Positions 33,927-45,300 of a stretch of 64,000 nucleotides of DNA are shown piece after piece. A program made the position numbers and the translations under genes. A model generated the notes under the pieces. That model did not search any database. It was not told the origin of the DNA and saw only the letters and a list, made by a program, of their open reading frames with translations. The stretch's first letter is position 1; every line of letters starts with the position of its first letter. Source of the stretch: Bidens hawaiensis (taxonomy: Eukaryota; Streptophyta; Magnoliopsida; Asterales; Asteraceae); the NCBI GenBank assembly GCA_021521415.1, contig JAIQDT010001739.1, positions 248,001-312,000 of the forward strand, given 5' to 3'.

Positions 33927-36480
33927 ATGAAACCCTTTCGGGCAAGGTTTACGGGCGTTGGGTTTAGGTGAGGGTTTTCGTTATAGAATGACGAGTGTAG
34001 CTTGATGTGGTAAATTTAATCAGTAGCTTATTTGAAGGGTTCGTTGATCGTTAAAAAAAATGAAACCGTTTACTCTTTGTAAAATATGAAATGGGTTGCA
34101 TGTATAAATGTTTGCAATCAAAGTAAAGCCTAGTAGTATGAAGCTATGTTAGAAGAATGTAAGCCATATGATAAAAAACAATGTAGATTTAGAATTAAAT
34201 TTATAGGGTGTGTTAATGGGGTAGGAAAAATAAATGTTTGCTATATATAATTTCATGTTCCAAATTAAGTTTGAAACTTATATTATCCTGTCGTTGATCG
34301 TTGATTTTGATAAACCGTGACTTTGGTCGTTTAAACCATTTATCGTGTCTTATGATATAATGTTTGGATTTGCGTATGGAATGATGTACATATGGCCATG
34401 AGATATGGTTTCAGAAATTTAAGGTTTGCATGTTGTATGATGTAATTAGGAGACTTTTGATGAATTAATTAGTGTTACAAGTTGTTCGTGTAGTTAAGAC
34501 TTGAAATTTACCTCTTATCGAAGGATATTAATTAATATACCAATGATGCACGTTAGAATGGTAGGGTGCATGTTTATTAAGTACTAAAAGGCATTTAGCC
34601 TCATGGTATTATGTGTTAAATGGTGTTCTCTCTTTAAGAGGTCTGAGTGTTATTGTCCTCCTGTAGACCATAGAGTAAATTTAGGAGTAGTTTATATAGA
34701 TGTACGAGTTGTTATGAAAAAGAAAGCATAAAAATGTTTGTTAGGTCCATTTAGTTTCGATCCTAACCAAAGTTGTAGCAATCATTAATCAGACGATAGG
34801 GTGGGGACTAGCGATTAGTCGGGACTAGCGATTAGTCGGGACTAATTAGATCGAACTTATAATGTATAATTTTCAGTTTTATATATATTAACACACATTT
34901 TTATATGTAATTTTTAGTTTTATATATACACATACATATTTTGGCCGAAAATTGGTTGGAATCTTGTTGGAAACCGTCGGTTTGTTTGGAACATTGCCAC
35001 TTACTAAGTTCGATTAATCCTGATTTTGGCCGGATTTGACTATTGACCGGTTAGCCCAAAATTAATAAGTGGAGTGGGGGCTAGCGATTAATCAATAATT
35101 AGTCGACGCCTAGCCAAGATTTTTACAACCATTAATTCCTAACACACGACATGGGTTAAGATGTCTATAGGAAATGCCCTTGTGGTATATCTATCATATT
35201 TACATTGTTAACAGTTTTTCTCATACTTCTAAACGGTACTATTAGGTCTGGTTCTATTTTTTCAATGTTTTTTTATCAACTACCAGTCTACCACTACGTT
35301 ATCATCTATTTAACAAAAATATTCGACTTAATAAGGTATGAAGACATTTAACATTTTCAATATGTTTATATTATCATCTATATAACAAAGATACCCGGTC
35401 TTAAAAAGATATAAAGACATGTAACATTTTATATATCTCAATTCCTGTTAATTTCTATATAAAATCATGGTGCTTTATTGCATTCTCCTACTATGGGTTT
35501 TATGTAATGTTACTACACAACTACATATTCCCGACGAAAATTCATCAATGAGCCGTGTAATCATCAAAATAATTCAATAAACCAAAAAAGTAAACATAAA
35601 AAAATAAAAAAGACAAGGGAAAATGTTGCTTTTATCGCATCCCACAAAGGACAAAAGATACTATCCTATCAAGATGATTCTTCTTCTTCTTCTTATCATT
35701 AATGGGTGTTCTCGCGATGTAGCAGGAAATACGGACCTTGGTAATCACGTAACAAACTTACGTGTGTTCATTGTTTATTTTAAAACCGTTCAAACTGGTC
35801 ATTGATTTGATTTCATGGTTGATTTTTTCTTTAACTTTTGGCCAGCCAATTTCAAATTTTCAACGGGTTGATTTCGGTTTTCAACAACAAAAAAACATTA
35901 CTAACAGTTTGGCTCACGGTTTAATTTAAAAACTATCAAAACCAAACTGCAAACACCTCTACGTAAAGTGCTGGTTTTTTAACTGAAAAACCTATAGAAA
36001 TATCATACTCAAATTAAAGAAAATAAAACGCTCGTGTTTATGGTGCAATGTTTTTTAAAAAATTTTAATGTATGAAAAAGTTATGACCGTTTAAAATTCG
36101 TGGGGGAAGTTGGGTTAAAAATGAAATTAAAAAGAGTAAATATGTAAAAGATATAGGTTAATTTGGAACTATTCTTTAAATTTACAAAAAATAATTAAAG
36201 TAGAGAGACTAATATTGTAACTATTTTGAAGAAATATGAAAGACATGTGATATTTAAGTGCTACAATGACCATTTTGCTCCTCTTTAAAGTTGTACTGTG
36301 TGCTTAAAATGTTGTAAAACTCTGAAATCTCATCGTATTATTTTGTCCATAACTCTCGTATTATATATAGTATAGATATAAATTATTTATCATAATAAGA
36401 AAAAAAAACTATATACATAAATACAACTAGCAATGCGATAGGAACCGAGCAACAGAAAACAAAAATTATAATAAGAAATT
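33927..36480. other. intergenic DNA with small repeats
   Basis: No gene supported. At 34796-34850 a 21-bp unit containing GACTAGCGATTAGTCGG is tandemly repeated. Sequence up to about 35110 ends with a similar ATTAGTCGACGCCTAGCC motif, and 48930-49095 holds a related stretch, so this may be a dispersed repeat. The frame at 35623-35805 is unsupported. Confidence 0.4.
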
Positions 36481-36539
36481 ACACAAATCCTTCTATGAAA
36501 TACAATCCCCATATTATTTATTTTTAGTTCATAAATAAC

Positions 36540-37080
36540 CTAAAAGTTTAATGTATTCGGCAATCTTGGAAATACAAGCCGGTTTTTATCAAATACAAGC
36601 TCGTTCCTAGTATATTCCAAATACACCAACACATTGTGAGAATGATGCCGTGTATCACTCTTTTTTTGATCGATCAAGATTACTAGATACATGAATCTTA
36701 AGTAGGCACCGAATGTGTAAATGGGAGCGATATGACACCAATTGATAATAAATTGCCAAACCAATGAGGCAAAGTAGCACGAGGAAAGAAGATGGTCACT
36801 AGTTTCAGTATACTCGCTACATAGCCTACAAACCCTAGACCCGACATCAATGTTTCTAAAGCTAAGAGTCGACAATGTTGCAATCATGTTCATTTCCACC
36901 ATCAATACAAAAGTGTTAAAACTTTCTTAGGTATTCCATTTCATGACGAAAGGAACCAGAATATCTGAGGCTTCATTCAAGACGGTCTTCATGGATGCCG
37001 TCGAGAAAGCGTCCCAGTGGGGTTTTCAGTTGTTAAGTGAAAGAGACTTGACTCAACAGAACCAAACAACTAGCAAGTTC
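36540..37080 (-). pseudogene. L1-type LINE fragment (RVT zinc-binding domain)
   Basis: On the minus strand, translation gives the zinc-binding region of plant L1-like ORF2: SVCRLC-like CRLCSEYTETSDHLLSSC, then VWQFIINWCHIAPIY and, further on, HNVLVYLEYTRNELVFDKNR. Upstream (about 36905-36990) the frame is interrupted by a stop. Neither endonuclease nor RT core is present. It is a 5'-truncated or fragmented copy. Confidence 0.7.
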
Positions 37081-37736
37081 CCTGGATTCTAACGGAGTTA
37101 ATGCAATCCTTTTCCATCTCCGTTTCCGGAACTTTTTTCCCATCTACACTCGACACGCTATTGTACCATATAAAATTTATCCCTTTTCATTAAAAAATGG
37201 ATTTAGAAAGGGCATTCTTAACAGTTTTTTTGTGTTAACTAGGGGTTAATCAAAAAGCGGTTTTATCACCTAAGTCCACCTCTCAGTTAAAGAGGTTGAT
37301 TAAATTAAGATTGAATTAATTAACTAAATGATTAGACGAGTGCATCGAATAAATTACCTTCCTCCAAAACATCTCCGGTTTATATTCTTATACCTTCCAC
37401 CAACATTTGATAAAAAGCGTCACATTAGCATCTCTTAACGAGTAAAAGATTTAATAAAACATTTTCTTACAATCATTCACGTATAGAAAACATCATCCAC
37501 GTTATAGAAAACATCATCAACGTCTAGAAGGTAATATATTATCAGACCATTATATGTCATAGAAATACCCTTAAAGAACCCTCCCTTGTCTGCTTTCTTT
37601 AGCATGCATGAAAACGTCTACTTCCCTATGATAAACAGAAACGACGAAACCAGTTACCTTGTCTCCCATTCTCTTTCTATCTTTACATGCTTATATCTCA
37701 CACAAACAACAATTGTTGAATAGCATTGCCTGAAAA

Positions 37737-40700
37737 TAGGGCTGTCATAACATGTCGGACACGACACGATAAGACACGACACGATAAAACACGAACACCT
37801 GTAGTGCTATACACAAACACGACACGATAACTAATCGTGTCATTTTTTCCAAACACGAACCTGTTTAGAAACAGGTTAACACGTTAAGACCTGTTTAGAG
37901 ACATGCTTAAGGATACGATACATAATACATGTGAAGTTAAACAAAAATTGCCAAAACGTGCATAAAAGTCTTGAATGATACATAATCCATAACGCATTTG
38001 AAACAAAAATCCAAATCCAAAAGCAAATCATAACATCTATTAAAAAACAATTACGAGTTCAAACAGGTCTTTCTAACCATATCTTCAATTTTAAATCTTC
38101 ACACAAAAAATTCCCAAAATTTCAAACCTAAAAACAAAAATTGCCAACTACTTTAAGTACAATAATATATAGGAAACTAAAATTGTATAAACATTTAGAA
38201 ACAATGGATTTGGTACCTTAGAATTGTTGGTTGGGTTTGAAGCACCTGACTCACCATTAATATCAAGGGTCATTATATTTTCAGTGAGCTCATTTACCTT
38301 AACTTCATTAGAACCTACAAACAGACATACAATATTAAAAATAAAAACTAAGTAAAAAACTTAATAAAAAGCAGGGAAATGGACATTACGATAATCTGCA
38401 TATAACCAATCTTTTGTGCTAACAAGAGCTTCAACGGTATCTTTACCAAGTGAACTTCGGTGTTGATCAAGTATTCTTCCGCTAGCACTAAAGGTAGACT
38501 CGGATGCGACTGTAGATACCGGAATGGTCAAAAAGTCTCTAGCCATCCTTGCTAGTGTGGGATATCTAAACTCATTGGCTTTCCAAAAGACTAACACATC
38601 TAGTTCTGTATTCCTGCCATTCTAGACTCGTCCAAATACAATTGCATTTCTGACTTCTTGTTAGTTGCAAAATCTTTACTCTGAAACTGATCAAAACCCT
38701 AAAAATGAATAATTGAATTACTAAATTAGTACGTCAATCGTTCAATAACAATATAAAACAAAAATTAGTACAAACAAACATATAAAATATCATAAGTATT
38801 GTTCTAACTCCATGCGGACAATTGTCGCTTGTATCGTCAACAGCATTGCTAGCATTTGAACAACTTGCATTATCCAAAGTTGGAGATGAACCATTACCAG
38901 CATTTAACATGGCATATTCATTAAAAGTAGAATGCACAAACTGATCAACAATTTCATATTCAGCACTTTCGGCTCCATAAATTACTCCATAACTCCAATC
39001 AATAAAATGTAATTTGTATCTAGGATCCAACACCACAGCCATAGCTAAAGTAAGACTAAAATCCGACCAATATTTCTGAAATTTTGCCATCATGAACGCT
39101 GCCATTTTTTTCATATACTCATCCTTTGAACTCAAATTTTTATGCAATGTAAAATAAGCCACATAAATGTGTGGATAGTATAAGTTCGCTGTAGGATACT
39201 TAGTACCTGAAAAAACATTAGTCACCTCATGAAAAACTTCAAGAAAACTACATATCTTTTGAATCGTGTCCTACTCTAATCTACTTGGACAACTCTTATA
39301 ATTAGAATCACTAATTTCCAAATGGCAAAAAGCACGTCGGTAATAAATGGCACTATCAAGCATTAAAAAGGTAGAATTCCATCTAGTAGGAACGTCTTGC
39401 CTTAACCCCTTTTTCGAACTTAAAGAAAGCAACTTAACACACTCCAAAAACTTTTCTTTCCTTCCTTGTGATCCTTTCACATACTTGATGCTCTCTCTAA
39501 CTTTGTAATCGCATTCATCAATTTCCTTAATCCCATCTTGCACAATCAAGTTCAGAATATGTGCACAACACCTCAAATGAAAAATCTACCATTTGAAACA
39601 AGTGGCGACTTTGTATTCAATTGTTCTCTTAAAAGCCCAACAAATGTGTCATTACTAGATGCATTATCTAAAGTCACACAAAGTATTTTTTTTTCTATGC
39701 CCCATTCTACTAGAATTGAAAACACCTTTTCACATAACGCAACACCGGTATGAGGCGGTGGCATGTAAGAAAATGATAGGACTCTCTTTTGCAAAATCCA
39801 TTGTTTATCAATAAAATGCACTGTAATTGCTAAATACCCATCAGTTGCAATAGAAGTCCATAAATCTGAAGTTAGACATAACATTCCAGGTGCTTCCAAA
39901 AGCATTTTTCTAACCTTTGCCTTTTCTCTAGTAAAAGAGTTCAATAAATCAGATCTAGCAGTATTCCTAGAAGGGACATTCACTTTGGGTTGCAAGTATG
40001 CAAACAAATCTCTAAAGCCTTTATACTCTACAAATGATAAAGGCAGTTCATGCATAACAATAGCAGCTATAAGCATGTCACGAAACTTATTATCATCATA
40101 ACTAGAAGACATTAATTTCATGTCACTATTAAAAAGCATTTGACCAACATCTTGATAATTACTACCAATGCAACTAGTTAGGTATCGTTTTAGATTACCT
40201 GTACCTTGGGTGCTAACATATAACAAAACATGTCTACACTTCATGCACTTGCATTGAATCTTTCCACCTATTGGTTTCTTATGAAGTTTAACAAAAATAC
40301 TTCCACACTATAGATCTATCCTTTCGTTGTCTTTTTGTCCTTGTTTTTTTTATCATCAACATCGTTATCATCTTCTAAGTCCACAAACTCAACCTAATCA
40401 TCTTTCATATGCATATTCTTTGAGTTATCACTTTCTAACTCAACTTTTTTACCATTGGAATCCATCTACAATAAAGAAAAAATACATAACAATACAATTT
40501 TAATACAATTATAAAGTTTAAACCATCACAAAAAATACACTAAATGCTACATGAATGATATATAGCACTAATACATAAGTTATGATTATGCATAATAACT
40601 AGAAATAATTAAACTATGTCGACACGGTAGATTCAGAAACTCACTGATTATAATGATAAAGCGTATGAAGTCTAACAACCGATATGCCTTGTGTAAGTCG

Positions 40701-40940
40701 ATGTCGCCGACTCGCCGTCGTACGGTGGCGGTCCGGTTATCTCTGATTAGGTTTTGAGAATGAATTATCAAGAGATGAAGTATGAGAAGTTCAATTTTGT
40801 TACTTTGTAAATGGCAATATATTAACTCTAAAAATAGATATTGATATTAATTTGGTAAAACAGATATTGATATTAGTTAGCTCTGGGGCACTGAACCGTC
40901 TTATCGCTACGTGGAATTGGAAAATTGAAACCGAATATCT

Positions 40941-40977
<37 letters not shown>

Positions 40978-41174
40978 TTAAATTTAAAATATTAACGTGT
41001 TATTAACGTGTACTAACAGGTTAACAGGTGTTTTACCTGTTAAGACACGAATTTAAACATGTCTTAAACAGGTTGACATGTTAAAGACACGAAACCTGTT
41101 AAGGTTAAACCCAAACCTGTTAAAACCCGTGTCGTGTCGTGTTAATAGGTTCGTCTCAGAAATTAACAGCCCTG
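37737..41174 (-). mobile_element. hAT transposon, autonomous type, decayed (3.4 kb)
   Basis: The ends are TAGGGCTGT and the complement of CAGGGCTGT, flanked by a perfect 8-bp duplication CCTGAAAA (37729-37736 and 41175-41182). Both subterminal regions (about 37760-37920 and 40985-41150) are dense in GACACGA and AACAGGTT motifs, as expected for transposase binding. A broken transposase gene fills the interior on the minus strand. A (TA)n tract lies at 40945-40972. Confidence 0.93.
38361..40465 (-). pseudogene. hAT transposase, RICESLEEPER/BED-type, broken
   Basis: From 40465 downward: an ATG and an acidic N-terminus that reaches a stop near 40398; a BED-type zinc finger (KCRHVLLYVSTQGTGNLKRY, about 40244-40170); the catalytic region with LTSDLWTS and LDNASSND; a frameshift near 39575 right before RCCAHILNLIV; PTRWNST; an in-frame stop near 39270; DPRYKLHFI; another frameshift near 38600; and the C-terminal hAT dimerisation domain (PVSTVASESTFSASGRILDQ). 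All domains of a plant hAT transposase are present in order, but at least two frameshifts and two stops prevent a full product. Confidence 0.92.
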
Positions 41175-41182
41175 CCTGAAAA

Positions 41183-41399
41183 TATTTGATTGCTTAGTCC
41201 TAATAAATTCAATAATACAAAAAGAATGCATCAAATCCTTCCACTTATGCTCGTTACCACTTTAAAACTTGCATAAAAATAAGCACCAACCAACCACTAC
41301 ACAATTTAAAAAAAGTAAAATTTCTCTTTATTTTCTCAACATCATCACTATATTTAACTCGATTTCAAACAAAAACCAAATTCAAAACAGAATTTAGAC
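41183..41399. other. short spacer between hAT and SINE
   Basis: AT-rich sequence; nothing recognised. Confidence 0.4.
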
Positions 41400-41413
41400 C
41401 ACAAGATTAAGAA

Positions 41414-41683
41414 CCAGCTGGGCTAGCCCAGTAGGCCAGACAAAGGATGGGAAGACACGGGGAGACCCGGGTTCGATCCCTGATGCCGACCGGATTTTTC
41501 CTGATGCATAAAACCTGTCGTGTCTTCGGACGGGGTGAGCGGGGGTTTTACCGGGAATGCCAAATGATCCTTAGGTTCCAGCGTGGGTCCCGATAATGTC
41601 AACATAATCTGGACCGAGGGTGATGGGGCCGTGAATGCGATCACGTTATCACTTAACTGAGAAAGTCGCCGGTCAAAAAAGAA
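41414..41683 (+). mobile_element. tRNA-derived SINE (270 bp)
   Basis: Flanked by a perfect 14-bp duplication CACAAGATTAAGAA (41400-41413 and 41684-41697). The head has a Pol III A box (TAGCCCAGTAGG, 41424-41435) and a perfect B box (GGGTTCGATCCC, 41469-41480), spaced as in a tRNA gene. A short A-rich tail (CAAAAAAGAA) ends it. It does not fold into a canonical tRNA and is not a tRNA gene. Located about 650 bp upstream of the GTE start codon. Confidence 0.92.
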
Positions 41684-41834
41684 CACAAGATTAAGAATGG
41701 ATCCAAATGATAAACGGCCAGGATTTGCTAAAAGAGATCCGCATTAAGTGCCACTCTCTCTTATATTAATTAATACTTAATAATAAAAGTAATAATAACT
41801 GCCCAATATATTATTATATATATTATTATTAAAC

Positions 41835-42337
41835 ACTACTTTCATTCATCTCTCTCTCTCTCATCCACCATTTTACCCTAACTCTCTCTCTCTAGAAATT
41901 AACCGATGGGGCTTTTCTAGGGTTTCTTACACACAACCTTTATCCAATTCAATCCAACCCGACCCGGATTCCGTCTGATTCACCCCGTTTATGCTACTTC
42001 TTTACCCTTCAATTTTCCAATTTTGTTACTTCTAGGGTTTATTTATTATTAATTCATTCATTCGTCTTCGATCAAGTTCGGTTTATTGGTTTTCAATCGC
42101 CATTGGATTTGAACGGTTTTGGTCTCGATCGATTGGTGAATCAAGCTTACCGCTAATTAAGGAATTAGGGCTAATTGGGGAATTAGGGCTGGAGTTTGAC
42201 GATCTTGAATCAGTGAATGGGTTTTCAAATTGGATGCATAAATTGCTGATTGCGGATATAAATTCACGATTTTGACAGGTTTGAATTGAATTTGTAAGGT
42301 TTGTGGTTATGGATGTTTATGGCACTTGATTCAATTG
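41835..42337 (+). other. GTE promoter-proximal region and 5' leader
   Basis: CT-microsatellite blocks (about 41846-41862 and 41881-41893), typical of plant 5' leaders, are followed by a long leader. TTTTGACAG at about 42271-42279 could be the acceptor of a leader intron. The leader contains an upstream reading frame that overlaps the main start (see separate entry). Confidence 0.45.
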
Positions 42338-42351
42338 ATGGGGAAGAGTAG
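42313..42351 (+). other. uORF overlapping the GTE start codon
   Basis: ATG at 42313 and a second in-frame ATG at 42319 open a 12-codon frame ([12 protein letters not shown]) that ends at TAG 42349-42351. This passes the main ATG at 42338 in another frame. If present in the mRNA, ribosomes starting here would terminate after the main start, which should lower GTE translation. Confidence 0.5.
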
Positions 42352-45300
42352 GAAAGTTTCCAAGGGTTATTCGTATGGGTTTGTGCCGGACTACCGACAC
42401 GCGGTCGAGACGATGGCTGACTCGGAAGGGTACGGCAGCTCGGGACGGGTGGATACCGAAAACACTGCTTCGGAAGTTTCGTGTGCACCGAGAAATAAAT
42501 CTGTTAACTTGGTGAGTGATGCTTATCAGCAGTTTGGGGTTCCTATACAGGTTATATCTTTGTCGAAGTTATCGAGTTTTGAGAGGAAAGAGTTGGAGTC
42601 GAGATTTAAACGTGAGCTTGAACAAGTTAGAACATTTCAGAAGAATATTGATGAGGGTTTGTCGCCATCGAGTGATCTTCGTAGTTGTAGCGCTGGACAA
42701 AGAAAACCGATGCCTGAGTTTTCACGGAATATGAAGAAACGGGGCCCGCCGAATGGGAATGGTGGATCCCAGTTAAAGAAGGCGGTTTTGCCTCCGGCTA
42801 CTGGGAATGCGATGCTGATGAAGCAATGTGAGACACTTTTGAACCGTTTAATGGCGCATAATTTTGGTTGGGTGTTTAATACGCCGGTTGATGTAGTAGT
42901 GTTAAAGATTCCGGATTATTATACGGTTATTAAACATCCGATGGATTTGGGGACGGTGAAAACGAAGCTGAATTCAGGGAAGTATGTTGACCCGTGGGGA
43001 TTTGCGGCTGATGTTAGGTTGACTTTTTCGAACGCGATGACTTATAATCCACGTGGGAACGACGTGCATATTATGGCTGAAACGCTGAGTAAGTTTTTTG
43101 AAGTTAGATGGAAAGCAATCGAGAAGAAAATATCAGTTAGACAGAATGTTATGGAAACCGATATTGAAACTGCTAATTTAATGCCTCCTTTAAAGAAGAA
43201 AAAGACTGCATCTTTTGGCAATGAATTAAAGCAAGAACCTGTTAAAAAGGTCATGTCTGCTGCTGAAAGGCATAAATTGAGCTCTGAGTTGGAAGCCTCA
43301 CTAGCAGATTTACCTGAAAACATTATTGATTTTCTTAAAGAAAATAGCTCAAATGGGAATGCAACAATGGATGATGAAATAGAGATTGATATAGATATTC
43401 TTAGCGATGAAACGTTGTTCAAATTGAGGAAGCTTCTAGACGATTTTTTGGTGGATAAACAAAAAAACATGGTAAAACTTTAGGTTATAAAAACATGATT
43501 TTTTTAGCGTACAAGCGGTTTTTGGTGATCGTTTGATTATTATATGTGCTATTGTAGGTTCATAATGAGTCAGGATTCATTAACTCATCTGAGCAGGCAG
43601 CCAAAGGTTGTATTTTGGTCAAAGCTCGTTTTTTGAACCTGTTTGGTGAATGGTTTCTAATTTATTGTTGGTTTCAGTTAATGATGTGAATGAAGAGAAT
43701 ATAGATATTGGTGGGAATGATCTGCCCGTAACAAGCTTTCCGCCAGTAGAGATTGAGAAAGATACAGCTGGCAGAAACACTAAATGCAGTAGTTCAAGTA
43801 GCTCCAGTAGCGATTCTGGATCATCATCTAGTGGTTTGTGTTACTTTGAGCCTTTTAGTGTTTATAATCTGAATCTTTATGACATAATTAAACTCTTGCT
43901 TGATTTTCATGTTAATGTATGTTGGCTGAATCAAATTCAGACAGTGAATCCAATGGTGCTAAGCTTACTGCCCTTGTAAACAATATCAAGGTAGTGTTCC
44001 GTACGCGGTGATTTTTTAAGATTCAGAACTAGATGCTACAATGTATGCGCATTATACTATTATATCTTATTTGAGATGTTGTTATTAATATTTTTGTCGT
44101 TTCTTTTTTTTTAATACAAATTTGATAACTTTCTTAAAGTTACGTAGTAATTGAGACCGGAAGTTATACATTTCCATTTACATATAACATGACATACTTA
44201 AAAAGCTACCATATGTTGGTTAATATGTAAAAGTAGAAGCTTTATTTAATAGTATTTGAGATTTTGCTATTATTCTTTTAAAATTCTTTTATTTGAAATT
44301 AAGCATTTATTGAAAGTGGAATTTATACATTTTCATTTGCATATAACGTGGCATTTTAACATAAAAAGTTACCATATATCTGTTGATAATGTATTTAGAC
44401 ATAGAAGCACTAATGTACCCTTCTAGTATTTTATGATTAATGTTACTGGATAGGGGAGATGATATGAATATAAATATAACTGATTATTACATATGAGGAT
44501 GTATACATAGAAGCACTAATGTACCCTATCACTTCCAAAACACACATCCAAACAACTTTGTGTGTTTGAAATTTAGAGGTTGTTTTTCTACTGCTTTCTA
44601 GGCTTCATTGGGTCCTGAAGCTAATATGGAGCAAATGTTGGATGTTCCCCGTGATGCAGAAGGTGAACCTTTCATATTTATGTAAAAACAATTAATCCGT
44701 CATATATTAGCCATTGCATGTGCAATTTTGACCCATTTACTTGTGTATGGGTCGATTTTGGCTATCTTGTGTCTAAATCCTTAAAACTAGTTGAAAGACA
44801 AGTGGGTTGAAAAGCAATCCATAATGTACTTTTGATACATGCATCCTCTCCCATGTCATAATTTGACAATTGCTTTATATTTTATAAAAATAAATGGACA
44901 AAACTTGTCGGCAGTAGACAATGGGGACAAGGATGCGGTAACATTTTTTGTTCTTTTTTTATTTTTACAAAATACAAAGCAAGTGTTAGTTATGACTTGA
45001 AGAAAGCCAATATTATTAAATTGAAGTTTTTGAATAAAACTTCTATGAGGATGTATACATCAAAACTAAATCACGGACGGATTTTCAAGCCACTTATTTT
45101 TAACCTATTTTATTTTATCTAACTAGGGTGTGAGATACAATACCGAATAAACCAAATGGATGAACACCTCTAGGCCAACCTAACCTAGTTACCTAGGGCT
45201 TGTTCAAAAAGCTGGTTTGTAAACTAGCCGACACAGCCAAGGTTGGCTCGGCTCATGTCTTGCCCGTTGGCTCGCTTGATAACTCGCGTGTTTTAAATTG

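Noticed and set aside
41414..41490. tRNA gene suggested by A and B boxes
   Set aside because: No complete cloverleaf; the target duplication and A-rich tail show it is a SINE head.
42326..42337. Earlier non-ATG start for GTE
   Set aside because: The codon there is TTG; the first in-frame ATG at 42338 gives the family N-terminus.
44920..44941. Possible 23-nt mini-exon in the GTE gene between CAG and GTAAC
   Set aside because: Including it puts the next exon out of frame with an immediate stop; the ten-exon model is in frame without it.
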